In this document: positions 1 to 11,506 of the stretch, in pieces
How the letters are laid out: each line of letters begins with the position of its first letter
Numbering within the stretch: position 1 is the stretch's first letter
NCBI GenBank assembly: GCA_003008705.1
Contig: PDUO01000045.1
Coordinates: forward strand, 110,636-174,635
Length of the DNA: 64,000 bases
Origin: Pezicula radicicola
Taxonomy: Eukaryota; Ascomycota; Leotiomycetes; Helotiales; Dermateaceae
Direction: 5' to 3'
Translations under genes and position numbers: made by a program
Notes under the pieces: model-generated
The model's database searches: none
What the model was told of the DNA's origin: nothing
What the model saw: the letters and a program-made list of their open reading frames with translations, nothing else

Positions 1-2352
1 AAATTAATATCGCCTGAGTCTATTTGAACCCTTAAAGTACTCTTGTTGGGTGTGGAGACGGTCACAAAGGTCCAATGAGACCAGTGGGCAGAAACTACTA
101 CACTGATATACCTATGGGCAGTGTAGGAGAGCTCCTTCTTGAGGGGCATATACTAGCCTAACCACCTCATCAGCAACCGCCGAGGCTACTGCTGTCGCCT
201 CTTCTGCTGCCTCGAGCACCGTCGCCGTTTCCGCTGCTGCTGCAACTGGTGGAAGCGTGTTCACAGCTACTGCCTACAATGACTTCTAGATCTCTGATGG
301 AACCGCCGGTGACGCCCAGGCCAAGGCCAACGCTCTGTTCGCCGACTGCTACCTGAACAATCCCAAGAAAACTACCGAAGTCTTCATTGAAAACCCCTCT
401 TGGGCATGAAAGACTGGCCTGCCTTTAGGAAGGCGTTTCTATCGGACTGGTGACTTGGTACGCTACGAGAGCGATACCACCATTAAATTTATTGGACAAA
501 ACGATACACAGGTCAAAATACAGGGTCAGCGGGTCGAACTGAGTGAAATTGAGTATCACCTGGCAAGGCTACTGCCCTCTCTAATTAAAGTTGTTGAAGT
601 AGTGTTGTTTCAACATGCTGAAAACGATAAGGCAAAGCTGGTTGCTTTTCTTGGGGAAGACTTTGTATAGGCTGGCCATGATAACGTCAATGGTGATATG
701 GCTTCGATATTGTTAGAAGATCAGTAAAGGTTGAAACTAGTAATCAAGAACCTTTCGTCCGATTTATCTAATTCAGTACCTAGCTACATGATTCCGTTAC
801 TTTTTGTCTCTCTCGGAACTGTTAGCATCAGGAAAGGTGAACCGAAAGCGGTTGCGTCAGATAGGAGGAGAGCTATCTCGAGAGCAACTTGCTGCCTTTG
901 CCGCTCCATCAAAAAACCGGCGAGTAGCTTCAACAAGGACAGAGAAACTTCTACAACGTCTGTGGAGTAATATATTAGGTAGTGTTGAAGAAGTATCATA
1001 GGCTCTTACGATAGCTTTTTCCACATGGGAAGGGACTCAATCAACGCGATAAGACTGGTTGCCGGAGCTCGAGATACAGGTCTTCTCATCTCCGCACACC
1101 ATATACTCAAGCACCTAAGGTTGTCAGACATAGCATTGGAAATGTCAAGTTTTGAACCACAGAGGAGCCTTAATATTAAGCTATTTGCCTTGGTTGAAGA
1201 ATTAGGGACTGCCAGATGTATATATGAGGTTGCTTAAAGCTGTAAAGTTAGTGAAGACCTTATTGAGGATATTTATCCTTGCACTACTCTACAGGAAGGC
1301 CTTATAGCTCTTTCCTTGACAAATGATGGTTCAAATGTAGTACAGGAAGTTTTTAAGCTACCTCCGGCACTAGATGTTACGCAATTTCAAGACTCTTAGG
1401 GCAAAGTGGGTCAGCATCATCCCATCCTACGTACAAGGATTGTCCAATTAAGCTAATTCGGTGCACTACAAGCCGTGCTAACAGAGGCAGTTCTATGGCA
1501 GGTGTCTAATAACCTGTTGTCGTACCTCGAAAGTCTCAAGAAAAAGACAATTAAGTACGGTCATCAACTTGTGAATTATACTATTGCCAACGATTTAGCA
1601 TCGCGCCGCTAATATTTTGTGTAGACAATACACTACGCCATCTACGATAGCTTGTCGTTGCCACGAATACTCCAAGACGTAGAACAAGTTTACTATATCG
1701 CAGTACCGAACCCTACCACCGAATTCAACAACTTTATAAAGTGTCTTAAAGATATTTATCAAGCTACTTCAAAATAGTTCTGGAGCACCCAGCTTACTAG
1801 TATCCTTGGCCCGTCATTCCCTAATCTTCCGGGAGACTCGTACTGGCCTTCAGCAACTACTTCACTCAATTACAGCTTCGATCTCCCGCAACAGCCAGAG
1901 TCAGAAATCACACAGTCAACCATTATCTATACTACATAGGCTCTGATAGTCTCGCGATATTCAGATATAGATGATGTAGTATTTGGCATTACGCTTAGCG
2001 GCCGACCGCTCCTGTTTAAGGCATTGAGTGTATGACCGGCCCGACTATTGCAACGGTCCACTTTAGGGTACGATTTAACCCTAAGCAAGAAATCAGAATT
2101 CTATTGCAAGACATCCCGAAGCTTTTATATAACATGATACTATATAAACAAATAGGTCTTCAAAATATCCGAAGACTCTATTCGGACGCTGAGCCAGCAT
2201 ATACATTTCAGAGCCTAATAGTTGTCCAACCACCCGCGGACTCTAGCCTTCAACAGAATACTCTTGGTCTTTCTCAACCTAATGAAGATTCGACGAAGTT
2301 GCACACCTATGCTTTAAGTCTCGAACTGGTTCCCTCTTTGGAAGGGTTGTAG
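1..2352 (+). pseudogene. NRPS remnant: adenylation (C-terminal half), carrier, condensation/epimerisation-type domain
   Basis: Remnant of a fungal nonribosomal peptide synthetase, which would load and condense amino acids on a carrier protein. The order of motifs is clear. A GELLLEGHILA block of the adenylation domain lies at 122-157. The A8-type stretch with [17 protein letters not shown] is at 511-560, and an A10-like GKVNRKRLRQIGGELS is near 835-880. A carrier (T) domain with MGRDSINAIRLV, where GGDSI is usual, is at 1025-1070. A condensation/epimerisation-type domain starts at IEDIYPCTTLQEGLIALS (1262-1315) and decays towards 2350. Many in-frame stops, mostly TAG/TAA, and frame changes rule out a working enzyme. 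The upstream part lies outside the window or is lost. A foreign segment interrupts the adenylation domain at about 158-346. Seen: motifs and stops. Inferred: single ancestral gene. Confidence 0.85.
158..346 (+). pseudogene. Fragment of an Ala/Ser/Thr-rich secreted-protein-like gene inserted in the NRPS
   Basis: This stretch is GC-rich and does not belong to the adenylation domain around it. It encodes an Ala/Ser/Thr-rich run followed by SVFTATAYNDF, a TAG stop, then ISDGTAGDAQAKANALFAD. That resembles the N-terminal part of small secreted or cell-wall-associated proteins of filamentous fungi (recognised by style only). Adenylation-domain coding resumes in the same frame at CYLNNPKKTTEVF, where RGYLNNPEKT would be expected. 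The single TAG sits where a Gln codon (CAG) is likely. The boundaries are estimated to within about 5 bases. Inference: filler DNA or a captured gene piece introduced before or during decay of the NRPS. Confidence 0.55.
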
Positions 2353-2531
2353 ATCCTCACGCAATTCGACCCAGAAGTTGGGAATAACAATAAAACATAC
2401 AGAGAAAAAGCTGTAAAACTCTTTACGTTTTGTTGAGCCACACTGCCAAGACATTGGAGTCAGCATTAGGATTATTCTGGTTAGTTGTTTCTTTGTTATT
2501 ATATTGTAGCCTGAGGACATCCACCGCCGCC

Positions 2532-2645
2532 TTTGAGACTCAATGCTAACCCTTTCTTCCATTGTATTCCTTGAGGTTCGATGCTGACCCCTTCTTCTTC
2601 TGTGTCCTTTTTGAGGCTTAATATTGACCCTCTGCATCGTGCACC
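2532..2645. repeat. Short imperfect tandem repeat, about 39-bp unit x 3
   Basis: Three successive units begin TTGAG at about 2533, 2571 and 2611. Each continues with a degenerate CTCAATGCTAACCC / GTTCGATGCTGACCC / GCTTAATATTGACCC core. Many unit differences are C/T or G/A changes. Confidence 0.6.
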
Positions 2646-2690
2646 TACGTGGAATGTTTTACCTGAAGGCAAACAGCTCTCTGCAATACT

Positions 2691-2880
2691 ATGGCACCGA
2701 ATTTTACAAAGTTACAGCTCGAGATAATTAATAATATAATATTTGGTGAGTTAACTGACACTAAAATGACTGAAGCTGCTGGATGTACTCCCCTTTCTCT
2801 CCGGGCTATACACTCGAATATCCGTTACTTAGGAACCCCTACAGTAATTATTTTACAATATCTATAGCTGCTATAATCGC
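2691..2880 (+). mobile_element. Tc1/mariner-type transposase N-terminal stub
   Basis: An ATG at 2691 opens MAPNFTKLQLEIINNIIFG, then TDTKMTEAAGCTPLSLRAIHSN, IRYLGTP. This matches the helix-turn-helix N-terminus typical of fungal Tc1-like transposases, which bind the element ends. The reading frame dies in stops after about 2865. No DDE catalytic domain follows, so this is a truncated copy. It lies directly upstream of the Fot1-like element. Confidence 0.6.
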
Positions 2881-3199
2881 TATTACTTGAGGAAATCCTA
2901 TTTGGATCTGCCAAATGTATGAAATGTTTCACAGTACGCAGCGCGTCGCGTCGTGTCACGTCAAGTGGTGTCGCGTCGTGCACCAACCAAGCATCGCCAC
3001 AAAGTAGAAGAGGTTGTCACCTAGAGCTTTTAAGCTAGGTTTGAATCAACTCCTTCACTATCTTCTCTATATCTCGCTCACACACATTCACACTACTTGG
3101 CACAGCAATTTGATCTAGAAAATTCGCACGCTACGTTCGTCTGTTTCTGTTCTGCGTTCACACTCTATATAAAAAATCAAAAAGCATCGACATGGTTGT
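2881..3199. other. Non-coding stretch between two transposon remnants
   Basis: No supported gene. At 2938-2990 there is a short, internally repetitive GC-rich patch built on GTCGCGTCGTG. Because it adjoins the Fot1-like element it may be part of that element's end, but no matching inverted terminus was found near 5.4 kb. Confidence 0.4.
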
Positions 3200-5420
3200 A
3201 GTGGCTAGAGTCTATATAGTCTCTAACGTCTTCCTTTACTTGCGATTCCCTAACTTTAACTATTAGTTCTTCTTCTTCTTCTTCTTCTTCTTTTTTAGGT
3301 AATTCTCTATTAGTTGCTTAGGCTTTAAGCTCTCGAATATACTAGACTAATTTAGGATAATACTCCTCTGTAGTCTTTAATCTCTCTAACTTAGTTGGCT
3401 CTTTATCTAGCTCCTAAATTCGAATAAAGTCAACTAGATCTAGTAGTCTATTCTAGGTATTATAGTCTAATAGACGTTAAAGCCTTGTTTTCTTATCCTT
3501 TCTAGCTTAGATCCCTCTAGTATTAAGCTCCCTCTTTACTTTATTAATAGCTTGGCTTAATCTCTTCTTTACCTTCCGAATAGCCTTACTTACTTCCTTC
3601 TTATCTCTCTCTTTCTTGTAGGCTCTAAGTTTATTAATTGTAATAGATAGGCTACCCTTATAAATACTCCGTCTACTTATAACCTTTTGTTTATTATCCT
3701 CCCTAATTTATTGCTGTAACATAGTATATTAAATACTTATAAGGGTAGCCTTCTAAAGCTAGGTATCAATAGTTCTTATAGTAGTATAAAACGTCTTAAT
3801 AGATAGATTAGAGAATTGAGTAGGATCTCTATCACCAAGAGCCCTAATAGTTGCAGAGAGCTCCTATATCTCTGTAGGTTTAGTTAGTAGATGTACTAGA
3901 AGTTTAAGTTCTTCTTCTAATTCGTCGATTAACCGTTTCTTCTTTTAATAGGAGTATATCTTTTATAACCCTACTTTATAACTTAGTAGCTATATACCAG
4001 AGGTCTGAAATGAATTATGAATTATATAAGGCTTTATTGTTTATTGTCGAATAGATGTTAAATCCCGAAAGAATGAAGTTATAGTATATTCGAAATCAAG
4101 GCTCCGGAGGGTACTTTGTATTACTAGGTTATAGTAGTACTTCTAAGGCCTAAATATACCAACGTCTAGTAGTTGTAAAATATAAGTGAGATATGATAGG
4201 AAGTAGAATAGCTTTATATAGTACTCTACTACTAATAGCTTAAATTCATCTATATAGTAAGATTTATACCCATCTAGTAATAGAAGCTTCTAAGGCTTTT
4301 CTAGTCTAGCTTGAGTATACTTAATTAAATAATATAGGAATTAGATTGTGATATCGTTGTTAGTATAGTCTATAGGACTATATACTACTCTCTTATTCCT
4401 AACTAGCTTGTTACTAATCCAATTGTCTATAATCTTCTACCTAGGGGTAATTATAAATGGTGGTGGTGGCTCTCTTCTATCTACAATAATAGTCTCTATT
4501 ATAGTAACAGACTTACGGTTTTCTAGGCTTAAGGTATATAGCTCCTTAACTTTAATTAGAACTATAATATACTCTCTAACAGGGTACCTAATTCGTGTAC
4601 TAGATTCATCTATATTTAGAACGTTCTTCCTAGACTTGATCTTATATTCGTCTATTGTTTCATAAAGCAACTAGAACTAGTGCTTTAGATCTTCCTCTAT
4701 ATATGATTCGAGACGCGTATAGGTAATTGGCTTCGTTTTAATAGTATAGAGGGTTTTATTCGATTTTAGCTAGTCTAAAAACTAGGTCGAACTTAGAGGA
4801 TCTCGTAGAGGGGATTCAGACTATATATAAGAAAGCCTATTAGTATATATAAACTAGGTATTAGGTAGGGTTTATACTTATAGTAAAAAACAGACTATAG
4901 CAAAAACTATTCGATGTATAGTACCTAACCCTATCTCCTATTACTCGTAGTAATACTAACGAATAGCCTCCTCCTGTACCTTATTCAATATCCTATTATT
5001 ACCTCTATAGCGATTATATAGCCTACTAGAGTTCCTAACCCTCTACCGTAGGTAGGTAATCGATTTCCGTAGTACTTCTTCCTTAACATGATATATTCGG
5101 GCAGCTGTAATTAGGGACTCTTCTAGGTGTTCAATAGCCTACTAGCGGGCCTCATTAAATACATGATCATAGTCTGATTTCGTAATATATTTGCTATAAT
5201 AATAGGACGTTATAGTAGGCTATTATAGTGGTTTTTGGTGGTTTTAGGTAGGTAGGTAGGTCTGTATTTTAACGATTTTCGTGGGACACTTGCCCAGATG
5301 GGACACTTGCTTGGGCCGACCACAAGCGATAGCGTAGTTGGGAGGTGGGTCCGGCTATTAGGGTGTAGAAATAGCGGTTGGTCAGCTGCAGGAAGTAGAG
5401 GTTGGGGAACTGTGTCCTTA
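3200..5420 (-). mobile_element. Fot1/pogo-like DNA transposon, heavily RIP-mutated
   Basis: On the minus strand the sequence from about 5190 down to about 3260 is a decayed DDE-superfamily transposase. Landmarks are an N-terminal FNEAR...AIEHLEESLITAARIYHV, then NVLNIDESSTRIRYPV (first Asp) and LENRKSVTIIETIIVDRR. KLLLLDGYKSYYIDEF follows, where LDGHxSHxT is usual (second Asp), then TYILQLLDVGIF (third Asp region). A basic/acidic C-terminal tail ends in a run of Arg codons at 3270-3290. Frequent TAG/TAA stops occur at probable Trp and Gln positions, and His reads as Tyr in several places. The region is AT-rich and full of TA dinucleotides. Clear terminal inverted repeats were not identified, so the outer limits are approximate. 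Confidence 0.85.
5281..5315. repeat. Paired GGGACACTTGC direct repeats at transposon 5' side
   Basis: The 11-mer GGGACACTTGC occurs twice, 18 bases apart (about 5283 and 5301). It lies just outside the 5' end of the decayed Fot1-like transposase, read on the minus strand. Subterminal direct repeats of this kind can be transposase binding sites in pogo-like elements; that role is inference. Confidence 0.45.
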
Positions 5421-6267
5421 AGATAATTATTATTTTTATAGGAGGCTACAACAATTTTAGCAAGATCTTCTCCTATTAGCAAGGCGTGATGTTAGCGAGA
5501 GATAGTAGCACCCTATAGCAAAGGTATGTCACGGGGTTATCCACGTGACCCTACCACGTGGCAAATGTATACCATGGTGTCATCCATGTGACTGGCTATA
5601 CGAAGGCAGGCGGGGTACGAAGTACACAGGCTGTGACTCAGCAACCCAGCACTATATATATCACGTGGGCGGTTCGATCAATTCACAAAATTCACGACAG
5701 AATTATTTATAGTAATTACCTAATGCGACAACAATATAAGATATTAGTAGGTAGTATAGATGAAGCAGATTTAGTAATAGGGAATTGGTGATATTCAATA
5801 CACTACTATTTACGGTGAGTACAGCGGGAGAGAAAAGAGGCTGTACTTTTCTAGAGTGGTTTTTAGGGACGAGGCCGATAGTTGTAGTACCTACGAGAGA
5901 TTTTTTAGGGGGGGTTAAGAGGGAAGGTAGGCTGAGAGAACAAAGTCTTAGTTCTTAGTTGTATAGTTCGTACTCTGTATTGTAATGGGCATTGCTGTTA
6001 GTATCTATGTAACATTTTATAAATTCTACAGCTTTTGACTAGCTCCCGATTCCACTCTATGTTACAAAAATTAATATACCTCTTATTAGAAACAAACCAT
6101 ATCCAAGTCGTGAATACGGTGAGCCACCATCATGGGCGACGACGAGGACGCAGCGCAGCGGGGGTTGGAAGTGGTGGGCTGTGGTTGGCTAGGCTTGGAG
6201 GGAGGGAATAAAGACGTGGACGTGGCTCTGGAGGATGGTCGTCCGCATCAGCAGCATCAGCTGGTGG
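5421..6267. other. Intergenic, AT-rich; no supported gene
   Basis: Only short unsupported ORFs are present. Three CACGTG sites (about 5550, 5565 and 5662) cluster here, two of them in an inverted arrangement around CCTAC. The stretch 5640-5800 has a TATA-like run and could be a decayed LTR or promoter, but nothing decides this. Confidence 0.3.
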
Positions 6268-6895
6268 TTATCGTAAATTCAATGGCAGCGACTGAGTTCG
6301 GTCAACCCTTGTATTCACCTTCCTATCCTCGAGTGCAATGAGAAATAGGGCGGCGGCGCTGGAGATGTCAGCAGGGTGAATACCATCTGTGAGAGAAGCT
6401 GCTCGCCTCTGAAGTTCCTCCTCAATAACACGAAGTTGTTCCCTGCCTACGCAATCGGCCTCGAGCTCTTCGGCCATAAGGCACTCGTTTTGCGCTATTA
6501 TACGAAATGAAGATGATTGAAATCGAATCTAGTCAGTCAAGTATATGGATTTTTTTGAAAGAGAGAGAGAGAGAGGGAGAGATGGAATTGGGTGTTTGTC
6601 TATATGGAAACGCCATTGATCTCGTGACTGCTAATACCAAATAGAATTACTCGACCGTGAATTAATATAAATAGAATAGAATGGAATTAATTAATTGATT
6701 CCAAGTACTAGCATCTCTATCTCTATCCTTATAGTGCACTTCCGGTATACTTCACTTCTATTCCCTCTATATAGAAACCTAGAAACCTATCAATCTATTC
6801 TATGCCTACTTACCCTCCTTGGCCTCTATTTTTATGCTGCTCCTCGTCCTCCTCCTCCTCTTCTTCAACAATCCTAGCTGCCTCACGGGCCTGCG
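6268..6895 (-). CDS. Possible small spliced gene, Glu-rich conserved-looking protein
   Basis: Two segments on the minus strand read like real protein. The upstream one (about 6960-6814) encodes AELENWEWRRRVRVLGTQAR and then a Glu-rich run. It ends at a consensus donor, GTAAGT, at 6813. The downstream one (from 6494) encodes QNECLMAEELEADCVGREQ and LRVIEEELQRRAASLTDG, then IHPADISSAAALFLIALE. A 319-base intron with AG at 6495-6496 would join them, but the two phases differ by one base, so either the splice sites are different or the gene is broken. The 3' end is unclear. The family was not recognised. A start at Met 6477 using only the second segment is the alternative. Confidence 0.35.
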
Positions 6896-7464
6896 TACCC
6901 AACACCCTTACACGTCTCCTCCACTCCCAATTCTCCAATTCCGCAAGCAGTAGTTTCCGCTACTGCAATAGTTGTTAATGTTGAGTCGCCGTCGCAGCTG
7001 TTTCAGAGCTTGTCACCGCTGCTGTTCCTACTTCGCCTTCTGAGAAATCTTTGGTAGGTGGTTGATTTTCAGAATTGAATTGCTTTTGCTTTTGCTTTTG
7101 CGTTTGGTTCTGTGTGAGTGTAGGTGATTTTGTAATTGTGGTCGTAGCTTGGAATTGGGGGATTGAGATTTGCTTTGATATCTAGCGGTGCGTATTTGGA
7201 ACTGTGGTGTGCTTGTGCTTTGTTTAGTGGGTTGCGAGGATAGGCTTGGTTCTAACCTTTTTGGTTTTGTTGATGCATTTTGAAATTTGATGTCTCGATT
7301 TGATTTTGAGTGTGGTGTTAGGTGTTAGTGTTTGGAGTTGTAAGATTGAAATCTATTTTGATTGGAAAATCCTAGATTGGGTTGGGTTGAATGTAGCTAG
7401 ACTTTTAGACAGACATGTAGATGTAGCTTTGGTACATTGTTGTTCAAGGAGAGGCTTATGGTTC

Positions 7465-7563
<99 letters not shown>

Positions 7564-7564
7564 T
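7465..7564. repeat. (TTGCTG)n microsatellite, about 16 copies
   Basis: An almost perfect hexanucleotide array. Read on the minus strand in one frame it is (CAACAG)n, i.e. poly-Gln, but that frame closes a few codons beyond the array. In other frames it gives artificial poly-Leu or Val/Ala ORFs. The rest of 6960-7837 holds no supported gene, apart from a Gln/Lys-rich open stretch on the minus strand at about 7180-6990 that might be an upstream exon of the small gene. Confidence 0.85.
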
Positions 7565-7837
7565 TAGTAGTGCTTGTAGTAATTGGAGGTGGTGGAGTAA
7601 GCAGTTAAGACTAAAACCAAGAACGAGAACAAGACTTAGGTAGAACAAAGAGCTTGAATTTTGTTGTTGTTGCGGCTATGTTTTGTGTTTGTCTTTCTTT
7701 GTTTCTTCCTTCTAAGTTCGTGTGCATGTCCTGGGTTTTGCTTTTGTTTTTCTCCCTTGCCCTTTTCCTTGTTGTTTCTTCGAACCCGAAATTAAGAATC
7801 AAGCTATTTTCTGTCCACGCAACCTTTTCTACCCACA

Positions 7838-7891
7838 GGAAATCAATTGACAGTAGGAAATCAATTGACAATAGGAAATTAATTAACAATA
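7838..7891. repeat. 18-bp tandem repeat x 3
   Basis: GGAAATCAATTGACAGTA is followed by two further copies with small changes, the third showing C-to-T type differences. It lies immediately beyond the last recognisable PKS coding sequence, so it may mark the rearrangement that truncated that gene. Confidence 0.8.
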
Positions 7892-10800
7892 CGCGTACAG
7901 CAACTCCCCGGACACCGAGTTCAGTACAAGATCAACACCCCCGCCATCTGTTTCGCCATCAAGTCCATAGAGAAGAGTCCTTTCGGGAATTAAAGGTGTG
8001 GTTGCATGGGATGCCGAAAGTCTTAACTAGGTATTCTACCTTTTCTTTACTACCCACTGTAGCGAATACCTCTAAGCCTGTGATCCGGCAGACATGGATT
8101 GCTGCATGTCCCACGCCTCCAGCAGCTGAGTGGATTAGAACAGACTTTAACTGGTTAACCTTGACGCTCTCTAGAAACAAAAAAAAAAGAAGAAGACTAG
8201 ACTCTCACCTGTCCCTTTTGCAAATTTCCAATATTGACCAAAGACTTAAGGGCCGTGGTATAGTATATTGGCATGGTGGCTGTATCTTCAAAGCCCAGAC
8301 TGTTTGGAATTCTCTCAACCGGTACGGCAGGCGCAGTCACAAGAGTCTTGAAGCATGGATCGGGCGGTATAGCTAGTACACGATCGCCCATAGAGAGGCT
8401 CTTCACGTTAGCTCCAACTTACTACACAACACCAGCCATCTCAAGGCCCAGCGGAACACCAGAAGGTCCCGCTTTGATAACACCCATTGCGTAAAGCACA
8501 TCCTACAACAATTAAATCATTGATGAAGAGAGCAAGTGCAAGTAAGGAGATCCCACCTTGAAATTCACACCAATCGATCGCGCCTCAATTTCTACCTTAT
8601 CGTCTCCTACGTATTGCGGCTGAATCTCATGAATCCATTAGAGCGAATCCAGCGAGCCAGGTTTGGAAGTCGTAAGGCTCTTGACATCTTGACTTCCAGT
8701 ACTAACCGTCTTCTCATTCCGCGCCGTCTCAACTAAAAACGCCTGGTACCGGCCAGTCTTGATAGCTCCTCGACAATATACTCCCTGCTGGGCATGAGTA
8801 ACTCTATATCTTCACAGCGTTTGATTTTCTCTAGTATGCTTTGTACTAGGCTCGAAAACCTCGCCTGTTCATCGTCGATCTCTAGAGTATAGAATGGAAT
8901 TGCCGATTCAGCGTGGATCGACCGCACGACACCGATGACTTGCGCTGGCCTGGTCAGCCAGAGGATTGAACGGTTTCTGTGGTTGTTTAAAATGGCTTGG
9001 AACACAGAAAGCTCATTTTTAGTAATGCTTTCAAAAAATGAGCTTTCTAGGTCGAGTAGGGATATGAGATTATACTCAGCCGACGGCAGTTCTCCTAATC
9101 GACACACAAAAGTAGAGATACCGAAGGTTTGGAAGTCTTTGAGGAAACGCTGACTGAGCTCTCCTTGAGGATTATTGCAGAGGACTGTCACTGGACGGTC
9201 TTGAAAACCCAAGGACGTGTTGGTGTCTTCTACTTTTCGAGACACAATTGCAGCATAGTAATGATACGGTTCTTCCGTATCACGGAGCGCTGTATCAACT
9301 CCCGAAAAGCCAGCTCTCTTCAGCTCATCGTTCCAGCGGTCAATAGATATATAAGGCTCATACGGATTACAGCCCCCTTCACCAAGCCACCATCCGGAGA
9401 AGTTGCCAAATATATAATTGGGTTCCAGACGACTGCACACAGTTCTGTCAACACCAATAGTCCGTTAGGCCGCAACAGAGGCTGCAAGTTCCTGAGCGTT
9501 TTATTCAGCGACGCCGTGGCGTGCATGACGTTGGGTTCATGCTCTAAGGCCAGAACTGCCTTGATCAGACTGGTAACTCCTGATGTGCCCTCTGAATGGC
9601 CTACGTTCGGTTTGACCTATCTCATCAACATTGGTTAGGAGGCCCCTGCTCACTGGGAGTCTTCGTTGTCGAGCACTAACCGAGCCAATATACACGCCTT
9701 GAGCCCCGAAGACATTACCCACTGCACTGGTTTCCAAGGGGTCTTCAGTCGGCGTTCCAGTAGCGTAACACTACAAATGAGGCATACATCAGAATTGACG
9801 CATATCAGTTTTTTTCGAAGTAATAGAAAACACCTCACTTCGACAAACGCGGTACTATATGCCTTGTGCGTCAAGGTTTTGTGACTTTTGGAGTTGGATG
9901 TTATCAGGCTCTGACTTTTACTATCACTGTTCGTACCCGTGTTACGGATGATAGCCCGAATCGGGTTGTTATCACGGACTGCGTCGTCTAGCGATTTAAT
10001 ATAGAACAGTAGTGATAGTATCACCACATGTAAAGCCATTGGCTACAGTATCAAATGTCTTACATAACTCTTTGGCGGAAAGAATACCTTCCTGCGTTAT
10101 AGCAGCTGTCGTCGTTGGCCCCATTATTATGTTGGCCCCAGCCACAATGGCGCTGACACAGTCACCGCTCACCAGTACTCTGCAGGCCTCATGCAAGCCA
10201 ACTAAAGAGGCAGAACAGCCTGGTTTGATAACCATGCTAATCAGGGTGTTCGCATCAGAGGATTTGAGAAACTAGGAGTAGCGTCACTTTGTTAACGATT
10301 TTACTACATACCTGGGGCCTTTTAGATCATATTCGTAGGAAATTCGGTTGGCGAGCATGAGGTCGCCATGACCAGTTATTATGTATCCGCCGGAATGTTA
10401 AGTGTGCTTAGAGCTAAGCTAAAGCCAATCTTCGACAACTTTGCTTCTCCAGTATTTTCTAGCTACTTATGAGTCACCTCGACGAGCTGCCGTTGTTAGG
10501 GATCGGTCCGTTCAAGCTCCATTTTGCTCATTGAGAAGAAAGAGGTGTCCAGAGCTGTTGCTAAATATAGCAGTATTGCCATCCATTTCAGAAACCATAA
10601 ATCTTGCCACTATTTAGTTTATACCACAGATGGCCCGACGGTATTATTCTAGTAGTTGGTTTCTAAGCCACTCTCTTATATTTAGACTATTTCTCTAATG
10701 TTATACAAGCTGTTCGTGTATAATTCAGTACTAACTCTCTTTTGTATATATAGTCTTCTTTTCGTACCTATAGAAATCAAGCAATTGTCTATTGACTTCT

Positions 10801-11229
10801 AATCCATATATACGTTAATATATTTTCCTATTATCCAATAAGAGCCGTGAGATCCTCATCGAGAAAGTAGCTAAACTTAGCCTTAATTGCTCCTTTCTTG
10901 CCTAGGGGCTCATTAAAGCCATCGATATTATAACGTTCCGCGGGTATTAGACCTCGAATGTCCTTTCCATTGACCAGTGTCTCCTAAAATGTATTAGCAT
11001 CCAAAATGCCACCTGGGAAACGCATCGCCATGCCGCAGATAGCAATTTGGCGCAGCCCTTGTTAAATTCCATTCACATTGTTCGTTGATAAATCAGAATG
11101 TACAGGTAGGTTTGTGTAGTCGTTTATGGTAGTATAGGAGCCGTTTTTACGGAAGTCGGTATATAGCGTGCCATTGGCAACACCAGGCTTCCAATTGAGG
11201 GTAAGATCTTCTATCGTTGAAGGAGCCAT
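7892..11229 (-). pseudogene. Highly reducing polyketide synthase, decayed (KS - deletion - MT - ER)
   Basis: Iterative type I reducing PKS on the minus strand. The start is ATG at 11229 (MAPSTIEDLTLNWKPG), followed by the KS N-terminus (IAICGMAMRFPGG, about 11040). KS motifs follow: RTDPQQRQLVEV (about 10510), the active-site Cys context GCSASL (about 10215), [13 protein letters not shown] (9770), where CHGTGT is usual, and [13 protein letters not shown] (9625). Coding then jumps at about 9540 straight from KS (AVLALEH) into the C-methyltransferase ([20 protein letters not shown]), so the rest of KS, AT and DH are deleted. The MT C-terminus has [13 protein letters not shown], with a frameshift near 9440. 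A pre-ER region and an enoylreductase ([17 protein letters not shown]) follow, ending near 7892. KR, ACP and a release domain are absent. Candidate introns: 10272-10311, 9771-9838, 8171-8208. Stops include TAG for Trp in the KS N-terminus. A solo LTR splits KS at 10556-10840. Confidence 0.9.
10556..10840 (-). mobile_element. Solo LTR (285 bp) inserted in the PKS ketosynthase
   Basis: In minus orientation the element starts TATTGGATAATAGG and ends TATATTTAGCAACA. It is flanked by the perfect 5-bp duplication GCTCT (plus strand AGAGC at 10551-10555 and 10841-10845). Removing it joins FLDEDLTA with LDTSFFSMSKMELE, a normal KS sequence. It aligns along its length with the element at 62825-63115. 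TG...CA-type ends and a 5-bp duplication fit an LTR retrotransposon, and the leading TG is mutated to TA. Confidence 0.85.
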
Positions 11230-11506
11230 TTTCAGTGGAACGCCAATTAGCTCACGGAGCTAATCCTATGTTCAGTCGGGGATGAGGCTGAACTGAACAG
11301 TTTATAAACGAAAAAGTGATAAAGAGAGAGTTTTGGGATTGAGAAGACCCTCCTTGGCAGCCTCTTTATCTTCATTAAGGTACAGTTAATATATTCGTCC
11401 AACTATATTGAGTCTAGTGGAGTTAGTCACTTAGGTTGAAGAAAGTATAGCCCCCGCATGAAATAGTTATCGTTGTGGTTGGAGAGCCCTTCTGATCTTA
11501 CTTATT

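Noticed and set aside
2938..2990. GTCGCGTCGTG patch as the terminal inverted repeat of the Fot1-like element
   Set aside because: No inverted partner could be found on the far side of the transposase, so it was kept only as a composition note.
5540..5670. CACGTG cluster as a regulatory element of a nearby gene
   Set aside because: No supported gene starts nearby, and short palindromes of this kind are frequent.
7300..7648. Leu-rich, Val/Ala-rich and Thr/Ala-rich ORFs on both strands
   Set aside because: They are six-base repeat translations of the TTGCTG array; no flanking protein-like sequence supports any of them.
7654..8376. 240-aa plus-strand ORF
   Set aside because: It is an antisense shadow of the PKS enoylreductase region and the 18-bp repeats; its composition is not protein-like.
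1..11229. A functional hybrid PKS-NRPS cluster
   Set aside because: Both megasynthases carry many stops, deletions and insertions, and lie on opposite strands separated by transposon debris.
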